From Streptomyces griseus (GTDB lineage: Bacteria > Actinomycetota > Actinomycetes > Streptomycetales > Streptomycetaceae), in assembly GCF_900460065.1 (NCBI RefSeq), contig NZ_UAVD01000026.1, positions 62,001 to 126,000 on the forward strand: a stretch of DNA of 64,000 nt, written 5' to 3'. Below the pieces are notes generated by a model, which was not told where the DNA came from, did no database searches, and saw only the letters and a program-made list of their open reading frames with translations. The translations under genes and the position numbers were made by a program. Position 1 is the first letter of the stretch. Every line of letters starts with the position of its first letter. Shown one piece after another: positions 27,558 through 34,899 of this stretch.

Positions 27558-27635
27558 TGCCCGGGCGCAGAGTCGTCCCCGCCGGTGGCCCTGTTCCACC
27601 GGCGGGGAACGGGCGGCCCGGAGGGAGCGGCGACC

Positions 27636-28199
27636 ATGACCAAGTACGCGCGCAGAAAGGCCCTGGTCGCCGGTGAGGCGACCGGCATCGGGCTGGCCAT
27701 CGCCAAGCGCCTCGTGGAGGGCGGGGCGACGGTCCTGCTGACCGCCCGCACCGAGGAGGAGCGCGTACACGCGGTCGCCGAACTCGGCTCCGCCGCCCGC
27801 GTCGTCACACCGTCGGCCGTGTCGGCCGCCCTGGCGGGGGGCGGCGGGTCCGGCTTCCCCGCCGGTGGCGTCGATCTCCTCTTCGCCGACGCGATCCCCA
27901 CCGCGCGCCCCCTGCTGCCGCACCTCGCGGACGGCGGCTCGATCGTGCTGACCGCGCCCACCCCGTGTCCCGACGCCGTGCGGGCGCTCGCCGCGGAACT
28001 CGCCTCGCGGGGCATCCGCGTCAACGCGGTGGCTCCGGGCTGTATCGAGTCGCCGGGCTCGGCCGCCGTGCCCCTGCCGCCGCTGGGGCGGCTCGGGGCG
28101 GCCGAGGAGGTGGCGCGTGCCGCGCTGTTCCTCGCCACGGAGGCGACGTTCACCACGGGGGCCCGGCTCCCCGTCGACGGCGGCCTCGGCCGCCCGTGA
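27636..28199 (+). CDS. Truncated SDR-fold protein lacking the catalytic triad
   Basis: A 187-residue protein from ATG 27636 (gagggagcgg upstream). It keeps the Rossmann cofactor motif (ALVAGEATGIG), the strand GGSIVLTAP, the helix-turn ELASRGIRVNAVAPG and the C-terminal TTGARLPVDGGLG of classical short-chain dehydrogenases. Normal members are about 245 residues and have Ser, Tyr and Lys in the active site. Here the NNAG region and the YxxxK helix are missing and the Ser position reads T-A-P. It may bind NAD(P) without redox catalysis, or be a decayed enzyme. It is followed by the MFS gene and faces the SARP gene. Confidence 0.8.
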   Translation: MTKYARRKALVAGEATGIGLAIAKRLVEGGATVLLTARTEEERVHAVAELGSAARVVTPSAVSAALAGGGGSGFPAGGVDLLFADAIPTARPLLPHLADGGSIVLTAPTPCPDAVRALAAELASRGIRVNAVAPGCIESPGSAAVPLPPLGRLGAAEEVARAALFLATEATFTTGARLPVDGGLGRP

Positions 28200-28347
28200 A
28201 CCCGCGCCCGCCGCCGCACACCGGCCCGCGGCCTCTCCGTCCCGCTCTCCCGCCGCCGTTCCGCCTCCCCCTCCCTCCGTCCCTCCGTCCAGCCACCGTC
28301 CCCGCGTCCGTCCTCCACCACCCATCCGGAAACCAGGAGCACACCTC

Positions 28348-29646
28348 ATGAGCACCGCACCCGACACGGCGTCCGCCGCCCCCGCGGCACCGGACCCGAC
28401 GAACGCGGGCGAGGATCAGCAGAAGCTTCCGCTCTTCGCGCTGCTGGCCCTCGCCACCGCCGTCTTCATCACCAGCCTCACCGAGACCCTCCCGGCCGGG
28501 CTGCTGCCCGCGATGAGCGGGAACCTGCGGGTGAGCGAGTCCGCGACCGGCCAGACGGTCACCGTCTACGCGATCGGCACCGCGCTGACCGCGATCCCGC
28601 TCACCGCCGCCACCGCGGGCTGGCGGCGCAAGAAGCTGCTGCTCACGGCCATGGGCGGGTTCGCCCTCGCCAACACCGTGACGGCCGTCTCGTCCGTCTA
28701 CGAGCTGACGATGGTGGCCCGGTTCGTCGCCGGTGTCGCGGCCGGCCTCGCCTGGGCCCTGCTCGCCGGGTACGCCCGCCGCATGGCCCCCGTGCACCTC
28801 CAGGGCAAGGCGATGGCCGTCGCCATGGCCGGTATCCCCGTAGCGCTCTCCCTCGGCGTGCCCGCCGGTACGTTCCTCGGCGACTGGCTCGGCTGGCGCG
28901 TGGCGTTCCTGTCGATGACGGCGCTCACCGTCGTCCTGCTGGTGTGGATCTTCGCGGCCGTACCGGACTTCCCGGGCCAGGAGCGCGGCGCGCGGCCGAA
29001 GCTGCTGCCGACCCTGAAGATCCCGGGGGTCTCCCCGGTCCTCTTCGTCACGCTGGTCTTCGTCCTGGCCCACACGATCCTGTACGCCTACATCGCCACC
29101 TACCTCGAAGACCTGGGCCTGGGCGGTTCCACCGGCCTGATCCTGCTGGTCTTCGGAGCCGCCTCGCTGGCGAGCATCTGGATCGTCGGCGCGCAGATCA
29201 ACCGGCGGCTGCGCGGTCTCACCGTCGGCGGCGCGCTGCTGGTCGCCGTCGCCTCGCTGGTCCTGGCCGTCCTCTCCGACACCACCGCCCTCGTCTACGT
29301 CGCCGCGGTGCTGTGGGGACTGGGCTGGGGCGGGGTGCCGACCCTGCTCCAGACCGCCGTCGGCGACGCGGGCGGCGCTTCCGCCGACGCCGCGCAGGCG
29401 ATGCTCGTCACCCTCTGGAACGTCGCGATGGCGGGCGGCGGCATCGTCGGCGGCATCCTCCTGGACACCCTCGGCAGCGAGTCCTTCCCCTGGGCGGTCC
29501 TGCTGCTCCTGCTGCCGGTGATCGCGGTCGTGCTCTACGCCCGCCGGGCGGGCTTCCCCGCCCGCCGGCCGGTGGCCGAGTCCTCGTCCGGGACGGAGTC
29601 CGAGACCGCCTCCGGGGCGGAGGGAGCCCCGGTCGCGGCAGCCTGA
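28348..29646 (+). CDS. MFS drug/metabolite exporter (DHA1 type)
   Basis: A 432-residue transporter from ATG 28348 with ccaggagc as ribosome-binding site. Twelve hydrophobic segments are seen, beginning LFALLALATAVFITSL, with the TM4 to TM5 region GVAAGLAWALLAGYARRM and the TM5 motif-C-like GIPVALSLGVPAGTFLG of proton-driven antiporters. It resembles AraJ/Cml-type exporters. The hydrophilic acidic C-terminus is disordered. It follows the SDR gene and lies between the SARP regulator and the AmCP cluster, so it could export that product; this is positional inference only. Confidence 0.92.
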   Translation: MSTAPDTASAAPAAPDPTNAGEDQQKLPLFALLALATAVFITSLTETLPAGLLPAMSGNLRVSESATGQTVTVYAIGTALTAIPLTAATAGWRRKKLLLTAMGGFALANTVTAVSSVYELTMVARFVAGVAAGLAWALLAGYARRMAPVHLQGKAMAVAMAGIPVALSLGVPAGTFLGDWLGWRVAFLSMTALTVVLLVWIFAAVPDFPGQERGARPKLLPTLKIPGVSPVLFVTLVFVLAHTILYAYIATYLEDLGLGGSTGLILLVFGAASLASIWIVGAQINRRLRGLTVGGALLVAVASLVLAVLSDTTALVYVAAVLWGLGWGGVPTLLQTAVGDAGGASADAAQAMLVTLWNVAMAGGGIVGGILLDTLGSESFPWAVLLLLLPVIAVVLYARRAGFPARRPVAESSSGTESETASGAEGAPVAAA

Positions 29647-29651
29647 AGACC

Positions 29652-29690
29652 GACCGCCGGAGGACACCCCTCCCCCGTACTCCGGCGGTC
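29652..29690. terminator. Hairpin terminator after the MFS gene
   Basis: GACCGCCGGA (29652-29661) pairs perfectly with TCCGGCGGTC (29681-29690) around a pyrimidine-rich loop, six bases after the MFS stop codon. Confidence 0.7.
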
Positions 29691-29703
29691 CCCCTCCCCT
29701 CGC

Positions 29704-29737
29704 GGACGGTCCCGGGAAACGCTCCCGGGGACCGTCC
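29704..29737. terminator. Second, longer hairpin terminator after the MFS gene
   Basis: GGACGGT (29704-29710) pairs with ACCGTCC (29731-29737), and CCCGGGA (29711-29717) pairs with TCCCGGG inside it, giving about 14 pairs with one bulged G. With the hairpin just upstream it makes a tandem terminator that insulates the SARP-SDR-MFS group from the genes on its right. Confidence 0.65.
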
Positions 29738-30001
29738 CCGGGGCATGTTCATGATTTGTTGACACTTCACCGGACGCCCGCCGGGCAGGGTTCCACCCGG
29801 GTAAAAGCGGGTTTTCCGCCCAGACATGACCCCCGCCCTCGCCCCTACGCAGCGCGTTTACGCAGGTCAGACAGCGAACTTGCAAAATCGGCGGCCGACC
29901 CGGGCAAATTCCGCCACGGACGGTACTTTCACCCCGTACTGATGTGCCATGTATCCACTCGGGTGCGAGCGATGACGAGTATCGAGGGGGCGTAGCGTTT
30001 C
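29738..30001. other. AT-richer promoter region before the transposase-derived gene
   Basis: These 264 bases (355 counting the terminators) are less GC-rich than the surroundings, with a TTGACA hexamer at 29758-29763 and stretches such as GCAAAATCGG near 29881. No gene is supported. I see no good -10 element at 17-18 bp from the TTGACA. No terminal inverted repeats that would mark an IS end are visible. Confidence 0.5.
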
Positions 30002-31288
30002 ATGTCGTCAACTGAGGTGCGCGCGGCGATGCCGGGCGAGGGCGCGTGCATGCGGACGTTCATGGACGAGATCTTCCGGGCGTTCCGGCGGCCGGAGCAG
30101 CGCCGTTGGGCCCAGGCGTACCTGTGGGCCCTGATCCACGCGTCGGGCAAGAAGACGCCCCGCCGCATGGCGCTGACGAAGCCCTTGCCCCCGGCCGCGG
30201 CACACGGTCTCCACCAGTTCATCAACGCCAGCCCGTGGGACTGGAATCCGGTACGCCACCGGCTCACCGGGCTGGTCGCCGAGCGGACGGCCCCGCACGC
30301 CTGGACCGTCGCCGAGCTCATCATCCCCAAGCGCGGCGAGCACTCGGTGGGCGTGCACCGCCGCGTGGACCCGGCGACCGGACGCACCGTCAACTGCCAG
30401 CGCGCGCTGGTCTTCTTCCTCGTCTCGGGCGGCCGGAGCTATCCGGTCGGCTGGAGCCTGCTGCTCGACCGTACGTGGGACTCGGACCGGGAGCGCCGGC
30501 GCCGTGCGCGCATCCCCGGCTCCGAGGCCGGACGCACCCCCGCCGACCACGTCACCGGGTACGCCGCCGAGATCGCGGCACAGCCCCGGCTGCCGCGCGT
30601 CCCCTGGGTGCTGGACCTCACCCGGTGCCCCGAGGCGGCCGGGGTCCTCGCGGGTCTCGCCCGGCAGCGGGCGGACGTGGTGTGCGAGGTCCCGCCCGAT
30701 CATCACGTGCTCTCCGCGGGAGCTCACTCGCCCGTTGTGACAGGTGTCAGCGCGCTCATGGAGACGCGGCACGCCCGGCAGACCCATGTCCTGCTCGGGC
30801 GTGCCCCCGACGGCCGGGTCCGTGCCGTACCGGTCCACACCTACGCGGGCACGGTGACCACACCCCGGAGCGCCCACGGCGACGACGGGGGCGGACGCGC
30901 CTACCGTGTGCTGGAGAGACCCGACCCGGACGGCCGGCAGCCGTCCCGTTACTGGCTCACCACGCTCACCGAGCACCGGGTGGAGGAGATCCTGCGGCTG
31001 GCGCGCAGCCACACCTCGGCGCTGTCGGCCGTGGCCGTGCTGGGCCAGCGGTTCGGGGTCCTCGACTTCGAGGGCCGTTCCTTCCCCGGCTGGCACCACC
31101 ACATGACCATGGCGTCGGCCGCCTACGTCCACCAGCGCCTGTATCCGGGCCCTGGTTCCGGTCCGGGTTCAGGTCCTGGCGCCGGTGCCGGTGCCGGTGC
31201 GGGTGCCGGTGCGGGTGCCGCGACCGCGTCGCCCGGGGCACCGACGCGCCGGGTCCCGGCCGCCGCGCTGACCGGCGCCTCCCACTGA
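30002..31288 (+). CDS. IS701-type transposase-derived protein, probably domesticated
   Basis: A 428-residue protein related to the DDE endonuclease of IS701. Family landmarks remain: HSVGVHRR...GRTVNCQ (residues about 117-136), the central WVLDLTRC strand with a candidate second Asp, the HRVEEILRLA helix with the candidate Glu, and GWHHHMTMASAAYVHQRL near the end. The segment that normally reads DDTG before the first landmark reads VAELII here, so the first catalytic Asp is missing. The tail is a GPGSG/GAGAG repeat. No terminal inverted repeats are seen, and a response regulator follows 28 bp later. Similar stand-alone copies occur in Streptomyces natural-product loci. A regulatory or structural role is likelier than transposition. 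Confidence 0.75.
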   Translation: MSSTEVRAAMPGEGACMRTFMDEIFRAFRRPEQRRWAQAYLWALIHASGKKTPRRMALTKPLPPAAAHGLHQFINASPWDWNPVRHRLTGLVAERTAPHAWTVAELIIPKRGEHSVGVHRRVDPATGRTVNCQRALVFFLVSGGRSYPVGWSLLLDRTWDSDRERRRRARIPGSEAGRTPADHVTGYAAEIAAQPRLPRVPWVLDLTRCPEAAGVLAGLARQRADVVCEVPPDHHVLSAGAHSPVVTGVSALMETRHARQTHVLLGRAPDGRVRAVPVHTYAGTVTTPRSAHGDDGGGRAYRVLERPDPDGRQPSRYWLTTLTEHRVEEILRLARSHTSALSAVAVLGQRFGVLDFEGRSFPGWHHHMTMASAAYVHQRLYPGPGSGPGSGPGAGAGAGAGAGAGAATASPGAPTRRVPAAALTGASH

Positions 31289-31316
31289 CGTGGGACCGAG
31301 GAGAGAGGTGGGGCAG

Positions 31317-32006
31317 ATGAGACGGGTACTCGTGGTGGAGCCGGACGCCTCCGCAGCCGCGGCCGTGGTCGGCGATCTACGACGGCAGGGGTTCACCGCC
31401 CACGGTGTCTCCAGCGGGGAACGGGCGTTACGGGCGTACGGCTCCGCGGATCTGGTGCTGTTCTCCCTGGATCTGCCCGACATCGACGGCCTGGAATTGT
31501 GCCGGGCCCTGCGGAACGGCGGGGACACGGCATTGATAGCGGTCAGCGACGCCGAAGCGGAATGCGAACGGGTCCTGGTACTGCATGCGGGCGCGGACGA
31601 CTGCGTGATGAAATCCTGGGGATTCCGGGAGATCGGGGCCCGCATCGAAGCGGTTCTGCGCCGCACCCGGCCCCGGCAGGCCCTTCCCGCCGCTATTTCC
31701 CTGCACGATCTGCATATCGATCCGGATCTGCGGGAAGTGCGGCTGCACGAACGCCTCATCGATGTCACGTCGAAGGAATTCGAGCTGCTGTACACCCTCG
31801 CGGCCACTCCGGAGACGGTCGTGACGCGGAAAGAACTCATGGCCCGGGTCTGGGGAAGCGACTGGGGGCACACCAGCCGCACGATCGACACGCATGTGAG
31901 CAGCCTCCGCGCGAAGCTCGGCTCCGGCGGCTGGATCATCACGGTCAGGGGCGTCGGCTACCGCATGGGCCACGCCTGGCGGATGCCGGAGACCTCCGCC
32001 GGCTGA
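31317..32006 (+). CDS. Orphan OmpR-family response regulator with a TTA codon
   Basis: A 229-residue regulator from ATG 31317 after gaggtgggg. The receiver has the acidic pair in VVEPD, phosphoacceptor D52 in FSLDLPDIDG and K99 in CVMKSWG, in place of the usual KPF. The C-terminal winged helix includes TSKEFELLYTLA, ELMARVWG and DTHVSSLRAKLG. No kinase gene is adjacent. Leu38 is encoded by TTA (31428-31430), the rare codon read by the bldA tRNA, so translation should wait for development. It is probably co-transcribed with the transposase-derived gene and may control the AmCP cluster to the right. Confidence 0.9.
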   Translation: MRRVLVVEPDASAAAAVVGDLRRQGFTAHGVSSGERALRAYGSADLVLFSLDLPDIDGLELCRALRNGGDTALIAVSDAEAECERVLVLHAGADDCVMKSWGFREIGARIEAVLRRTRPRQALPAAISLHDLHIDPDLREVRLHERLIDVTSKEFELLYTLAATPETVVTRKELMARVWGSDWGHTSRTIDTHVSSLRAKLGSGGWIITVRGVGYRMGHAWRMPETSAG

Positions 32007-32168
32007 GAGGACGCCCACCGCCCGAGCGGGCGTCCGTCGGCCGAGAGGAAACCGCCGGCCGGCCGTGGGTCCCGTCGGACGGGAAGACGCCCACCTCCGG
32101 GCCTGGGGCCCGTCGGCCGGGCGGGCGTCCGCCCGGTCGGCGGGACGCCCGCCGAACGCCGGCCGCCG

Positions 32169-32927
32169 TCAGGCCGCCGCTTCCTCCAGCCGCCGCAGCA
32201 GCGGGTGGTGGGCCCCGCCGCTCGCCCCCGCCGCCCGCCGCGCCCACCAGGCCGACGCCAGGTTCGAGGTCAGCAGCGGCCGGGGCGGGTCCTGCCGGGC
32301 CAGCTCGGTGAGGGCGGCGAGGGTGCCCATGCCCGTCCCTGTGAACAGCAGGGCCGTGTCCGCGGGCAGCTCCCGCTCCCGTATGCGCCGCAGGATCGCC
32401 CCGGTCGTCACCGCGTAGGGGTCGAACCGGGCCTGACCGCCCGGGGTCGCGGCCTCCTCCGCCGGGACGAGCACCACCCCGTCGACCGTGAGGCCGGCCT
32501 GCTCCCAGAAGGCGCGGGAGGTGTCGGTGAGCCACGGCTCGTACGGGGAGACGAGCGTCAGCCGGTCCACCCCCAGCGCCTCGCAGCACGCGAGGATCGC
32601 CTGCGTGGAGGAGTGCACCGGCGCCCCGGCGCGCTCGGACAGCTCCTCGCAGAAGGCCCGGTCGCCCTCCGGCTCCAGCAGGTAGTGCGAGGCGCTGCAC
32701 GCGACCACGGTGGCGTCCAGCCGCAGTGCGCCGAAGCTGCCGAGCACGTCGGGAAGCACCGCGTTGTACGTCTCCAGCATCTCCCGGAGGCCGGCCCCGG
32801 GCGTCACCGGGAAGCGGGCGGTGTGCACATTCATTCCGGCCCCGAGCAGCTGGTTGAACTCGGGTTCCGCCGTGGGGTTCTCCGGCGGCACGACGACCCC
32901 CAGGCGGGGCAGCGAGAAAAGGTCCAT
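32169..32927 (-). CDS. Asp/Glu racemase-superfamily enzyme (maleate isomerase/arylmalonate decarboxylase-like)
   Basis: A 252-residue protein from ATG 32927. It begins LGVVVPPENPTAEPEF and has VVACSASHYLL with the N-terminal catalytic Cys, LTLVSPYEPWL and TSNLASAWWA, the order of the maleate cis-trans isomerase and AMDase branch. The second Cys, expected in a CT-x-LRT motif, is replaced (LFTGTGMGTLAAL). With only one Cys the reaction may be a decarboxylation or one-sided proton transfer rather than racemisation. It diverges from the condensing-enzyme gene and shares its promoter region, so it is likely part of the AmCP cluster. Confidence 0.8.
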   Translation of the reverse strand: MDLFSLPRLGVVVPPENPTAEPEFNQLLGAGMNVHTARFPVTPGAGLREMLETYNAVLPDVLGSFGALRLDATVVACSASHYLLEPEGDRAFCEELSERAGAPVHSSTQAILACCEALGVDRLTLVSPYEPWLTDTSRAFWEQAGLTVDGVVLVPAEEAATPGGQARFDPYAVTTGAILRRIRERELPADTALLFTGTGMGTLAALTELARQDPPRPLLTSNLASAWWARRAAGASGGAHHPLLRRLEEAAA

Positions 32928-33006
32928 GGCCGCACGGTAGGACGCACCGCCCGTCAAGGCGCTTCCCGTGTGTGCTATTTGGCACTCCCTTTCCTTCTCT
33001 GACGTC

Positions 33007-33028
33007 CCTTGACACTCCTTGACACTCC
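33007..33028. promoter_or_regulatory. Tandem CCTTGACACT repeat in the divergent promoter region
   Basis: CCTTGACACT occurs twice back to back (33007-33016 and 33017-33026), with related GGCACTCCC and CTGACACC nearby, in the gap between the racemase-family gene and the condensing-enzyme gene. Each copy contains a TTGACA that could be a -35 element, but I see no matching -10 at normal distance. It could be an operator for a cluster regulator. Confidence 0.4.
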
Positions 33029-33143
33029 GCAACACAGCTCTGACACCACAGACATTGCCCTTTTCGGCCAGGAGCCGAAGGATACGAGTCAGCGAATGCA
33101 GCCCCGATCGCCCATCCCTTTCACGGAAAGCGGAGCAAAGGAA

Positions 33144-34298
33144 ATGGCAGCAGAAGAACCGGAAAAGCAGGAGAGACCGCCCCTCGTTTCGGATGCGACG
33201 TTGCGGGATTCCGCGCACATGGCGGGGGTGGAGTTCAGCCCCGCCGATGCCGCCGCCATCGCGGATCTGCTGGTCCGGACGGGCGTCGAGCTCGTCGAGG
33301 TGGGCATGGTCTCCGGACCGGACTCGAAGGACGCCGAACTCGTCCTCGCCACCCATGAGGCGGTCACCCCCGAGCGCAGCATGACGCTCGTCGTCGTGCG
33401 CGACCGGCGGCAGGTCGCCCGCGCACTGGACGAGGCCGAGCGGCTGGGCGTGCGCCACATCATGTACTCCATCCCCACCTCCGAGGAGCACGCACAGCTG
33501 AAGCTCGACTCGGCGAGTCCCAAATTCCTCCAGGCGCTGGCCCGTTCGGCGATCCAGCAGGCGAAGGAGCGGGGCTTCCACGTCACCTTCAGCGGTGAGG
33601 ACGGGGCCCGTACGCCCCGCGAGCGGCTCGTCCCCTACGTGGCGGCGGGATTCGCCGCGGGGGCGGACCGGTTCCGGCTCGCGGAGACCGTGGCCTACCT
33701 CTCGCCCTGGCAGATGGAGGAGGTCATCGCGGACCTCACCGCGATCGACGGCTCCGAGATCGAGATCCACTCGCACAACATGCTGGGCCTGGCCGTCGCC
33801 AACTCCCTGGCCGCCGTGCGGGCGGGGGCCCGGTGGATCTCCGCGACCGTCGGCGGCATCGGCGAGCGCGGCGGCAACGCCCCGCTGGCCGAGCTCCTCA
33901 CCTCGCTGCGCGTCCTCCACGGCGACACCCGCTTCGACCTCACCCATCTCACCGAGCTGTCCCGCATCGCCCTGCGGGGCGCCGGGCTCGGGGACGCCTT
34001 CCAGTCCGGGCCGACCACCCCGCACGCCTTCGCGTACGAGCTGCCGGGCCAACTGAGCCACCCGCAGGCGTACGAGACGCTGCCCGCCGAACTCGTCGGC
34101 AACAGGCGCGAGTTGCGGGTCCGGACCCGCCTCACCACCGCCCTGGTCCGCTGGGCGCTGACCGACTCGGGCCTCGACGTCGACGTCGACGCCTTCACTC
34201 CGTGGCTGGCCGAGCGGCAGGAACGGGACGGCCGCCCGCTGCTGGACCGGGACACGATCCGCAAGGCCGCCGTGGACTTCCGCCCGGTCCCGGCGTAG
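33144..34298 (+). CDS. Homocitrate/isopropylmalate synthase-like condensing enzyme
   Basis: A 384-residue DRE-TIM enzyme. I choose ATG 33144 because GGAG lies 8 nt upstream and the earlier open stretch (from 33009) has non-coding-like composition. The fold's signatures are present: SDATLRDS (D17, R21, D22), the metal-binding H209-S-H211-N, GLAVANSLAAVRAGA and TVGGIGERGGNAPL. Homologues condense acetyl-CoA with a 2-oxo acid, as in lysine or leucine biosynthesis. In this cluster it likely builds or lengthens the dicarboxylic acid that is later aminated and loaded on the AmCP. The exact substrates are unknown. Confidence 0.88.
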   Translation: MAAEEPEKQERPPLVSDATLRDSAHMAGVEFSPADAAAIADLLVRTGVELVEVGMVSGPDSKDAELVLATHEAVTPERSMTLVVVRDRRQVARALDEAERLGVRHIMYSIPTSEEHAQLKLDSASPKFLQALARSAIQQAKERGFHVTFSGEDGARTPRERLVPYVAAGFAAGADRFRLAETVAYLSPWQMEEVIADLTAIDGSEIEIHSHNMLGLAVANSLAAVRAGARWISATVGGIGERGGNAPLAELLTSLRVLHGDTRFDLTHLTELSRIALRGAGLGDAFQSGPTTPHAFAYELPGQLSHPQAYETLPAELVGNRRELRVRTRLTTALVRWALTDSGLDVDVDAFTPWLAERQERDGRPLLDRDTIRKAAVDFRPVPA

Positions 34299-34712
34299 TC
34301 CGGCCGGCACGCGCGCAACCCGCCCGACCAGCGTGGTCCGGCGGCCGGCACGCGCGCAACCCGCCCGACCAGCGTGGTCCGGCGGCCGGCACGCGCGCAA
34401 CCCGCCCGACCAGCGTGGTCCGGCGGCCGGCACGCGCGCAACCCGCCCGACCAGCGTGGTCCGGCCCGCACGCGCGCAACCCGCCCGACCCCACGTGGTC
34501 CGGCCCGCACGCGCCCGGCCCACCCGGCCCCCGCGCAGCCCGGCCCGCGCGTGCCCCACCCACCCCGCACCGCGTCGCCCTGCCCGGCCCCGCCCGCGCG
34601 CCTGACTCACCCCGCTTCCGCGAGGCCCGGCCCCGCCCGGCGCTGCCCTGCCCGCACCCACGTATCCCATCCGCCCCCGCGTAACCCGCCCGACCCGTAT
34701 ACGGAGTTCACG
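34296..34712 (+). repeat. 41-bp minisatellite plus C-rich spacer before the AmCP gene
   Basis: A 41-bp unit beginning GGCACGCGCGCAACCCGCCC recurs at 34306, 34347, 34388 and 34429 with essentially no mismatches, followed by a 38-bp variant at 34468 and a decayed unit. The array starts at the stop codon of the condensing enzyme. Each unit includes GACCA-GCG-TGGTC, a small hairpin. Bases 34500-34712 are a C-rich spacer with no gene. The array could stall or terminate transcription between the first cluster gene and the AmCP gene, or be selfish slippage DNA. Confidence 0.85.
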
Positions 34713-34898
34713 ATGCCCACCGCCACCCTGACCGGCGTATGCCCCGAGTGCGAGACCGATCTGACCGTCCCCCCGGTCACCCCGGGCGAGACCCTCTCCT
34801 GCCCCGAGTGCGTCCTGACCCTCCGCGTCGAGGCCGTCGAGGACGGCAGGCTGACGCTGGAGATGGTCGAGGTGCAGCTGCGCGACTGGGGCCAGTGA
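34713..34898 (+). CDS. lysW: Amino-group carrier protein (LysW-like) ending in DWGQ
   Basis: A 61-residue acidic protein from ATG 34713 with GGAG 6 nt upstream. Two zinc-binding CxxC pairs (C10/C13 and C30/C33) and the C-terminal RDWG motif identify the LysW/AmCP family. In LysW the gamma-carboxyl of a final Glu (EDWGE) is joined to the alpha-amino group of aminoadipate or glutamate, which protects and carries it through later enzymes. Here the last codon is CAG, giving Gln61 instead of Glu, directly followed by TGA at 34896. Unless deamidated, this residue could not be loaded in the known way. The LysX gene starts 1 nt later. Confidence 0.9.
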   Translation: MPTATLTGVCPECETDLTVPPVTPGETLSCPECVLTLRVEAVEDGRLTLEMVEVQLRDWGQ

Positions 34899-34899
34899 G

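Noticed and set aside
30002..31288. An active IS701 insertion sequence
   Set aside because: No terminal inverted repeats or target duplications seen, and the first catalytic Asp segment is lost.
33009..33143. Upstream extension of the condensing enzyme from 33009
   Set aside because: Composition is non-coding-like, and ATG 33144 has a well-spaced GGAG and gives the normal family length.
34296..34500. Possible CRISPR array
   Set aside because: The 41-bp units are contiguous with no unique spacers, and no cas genes are present, so this is a tandem minisatellite.
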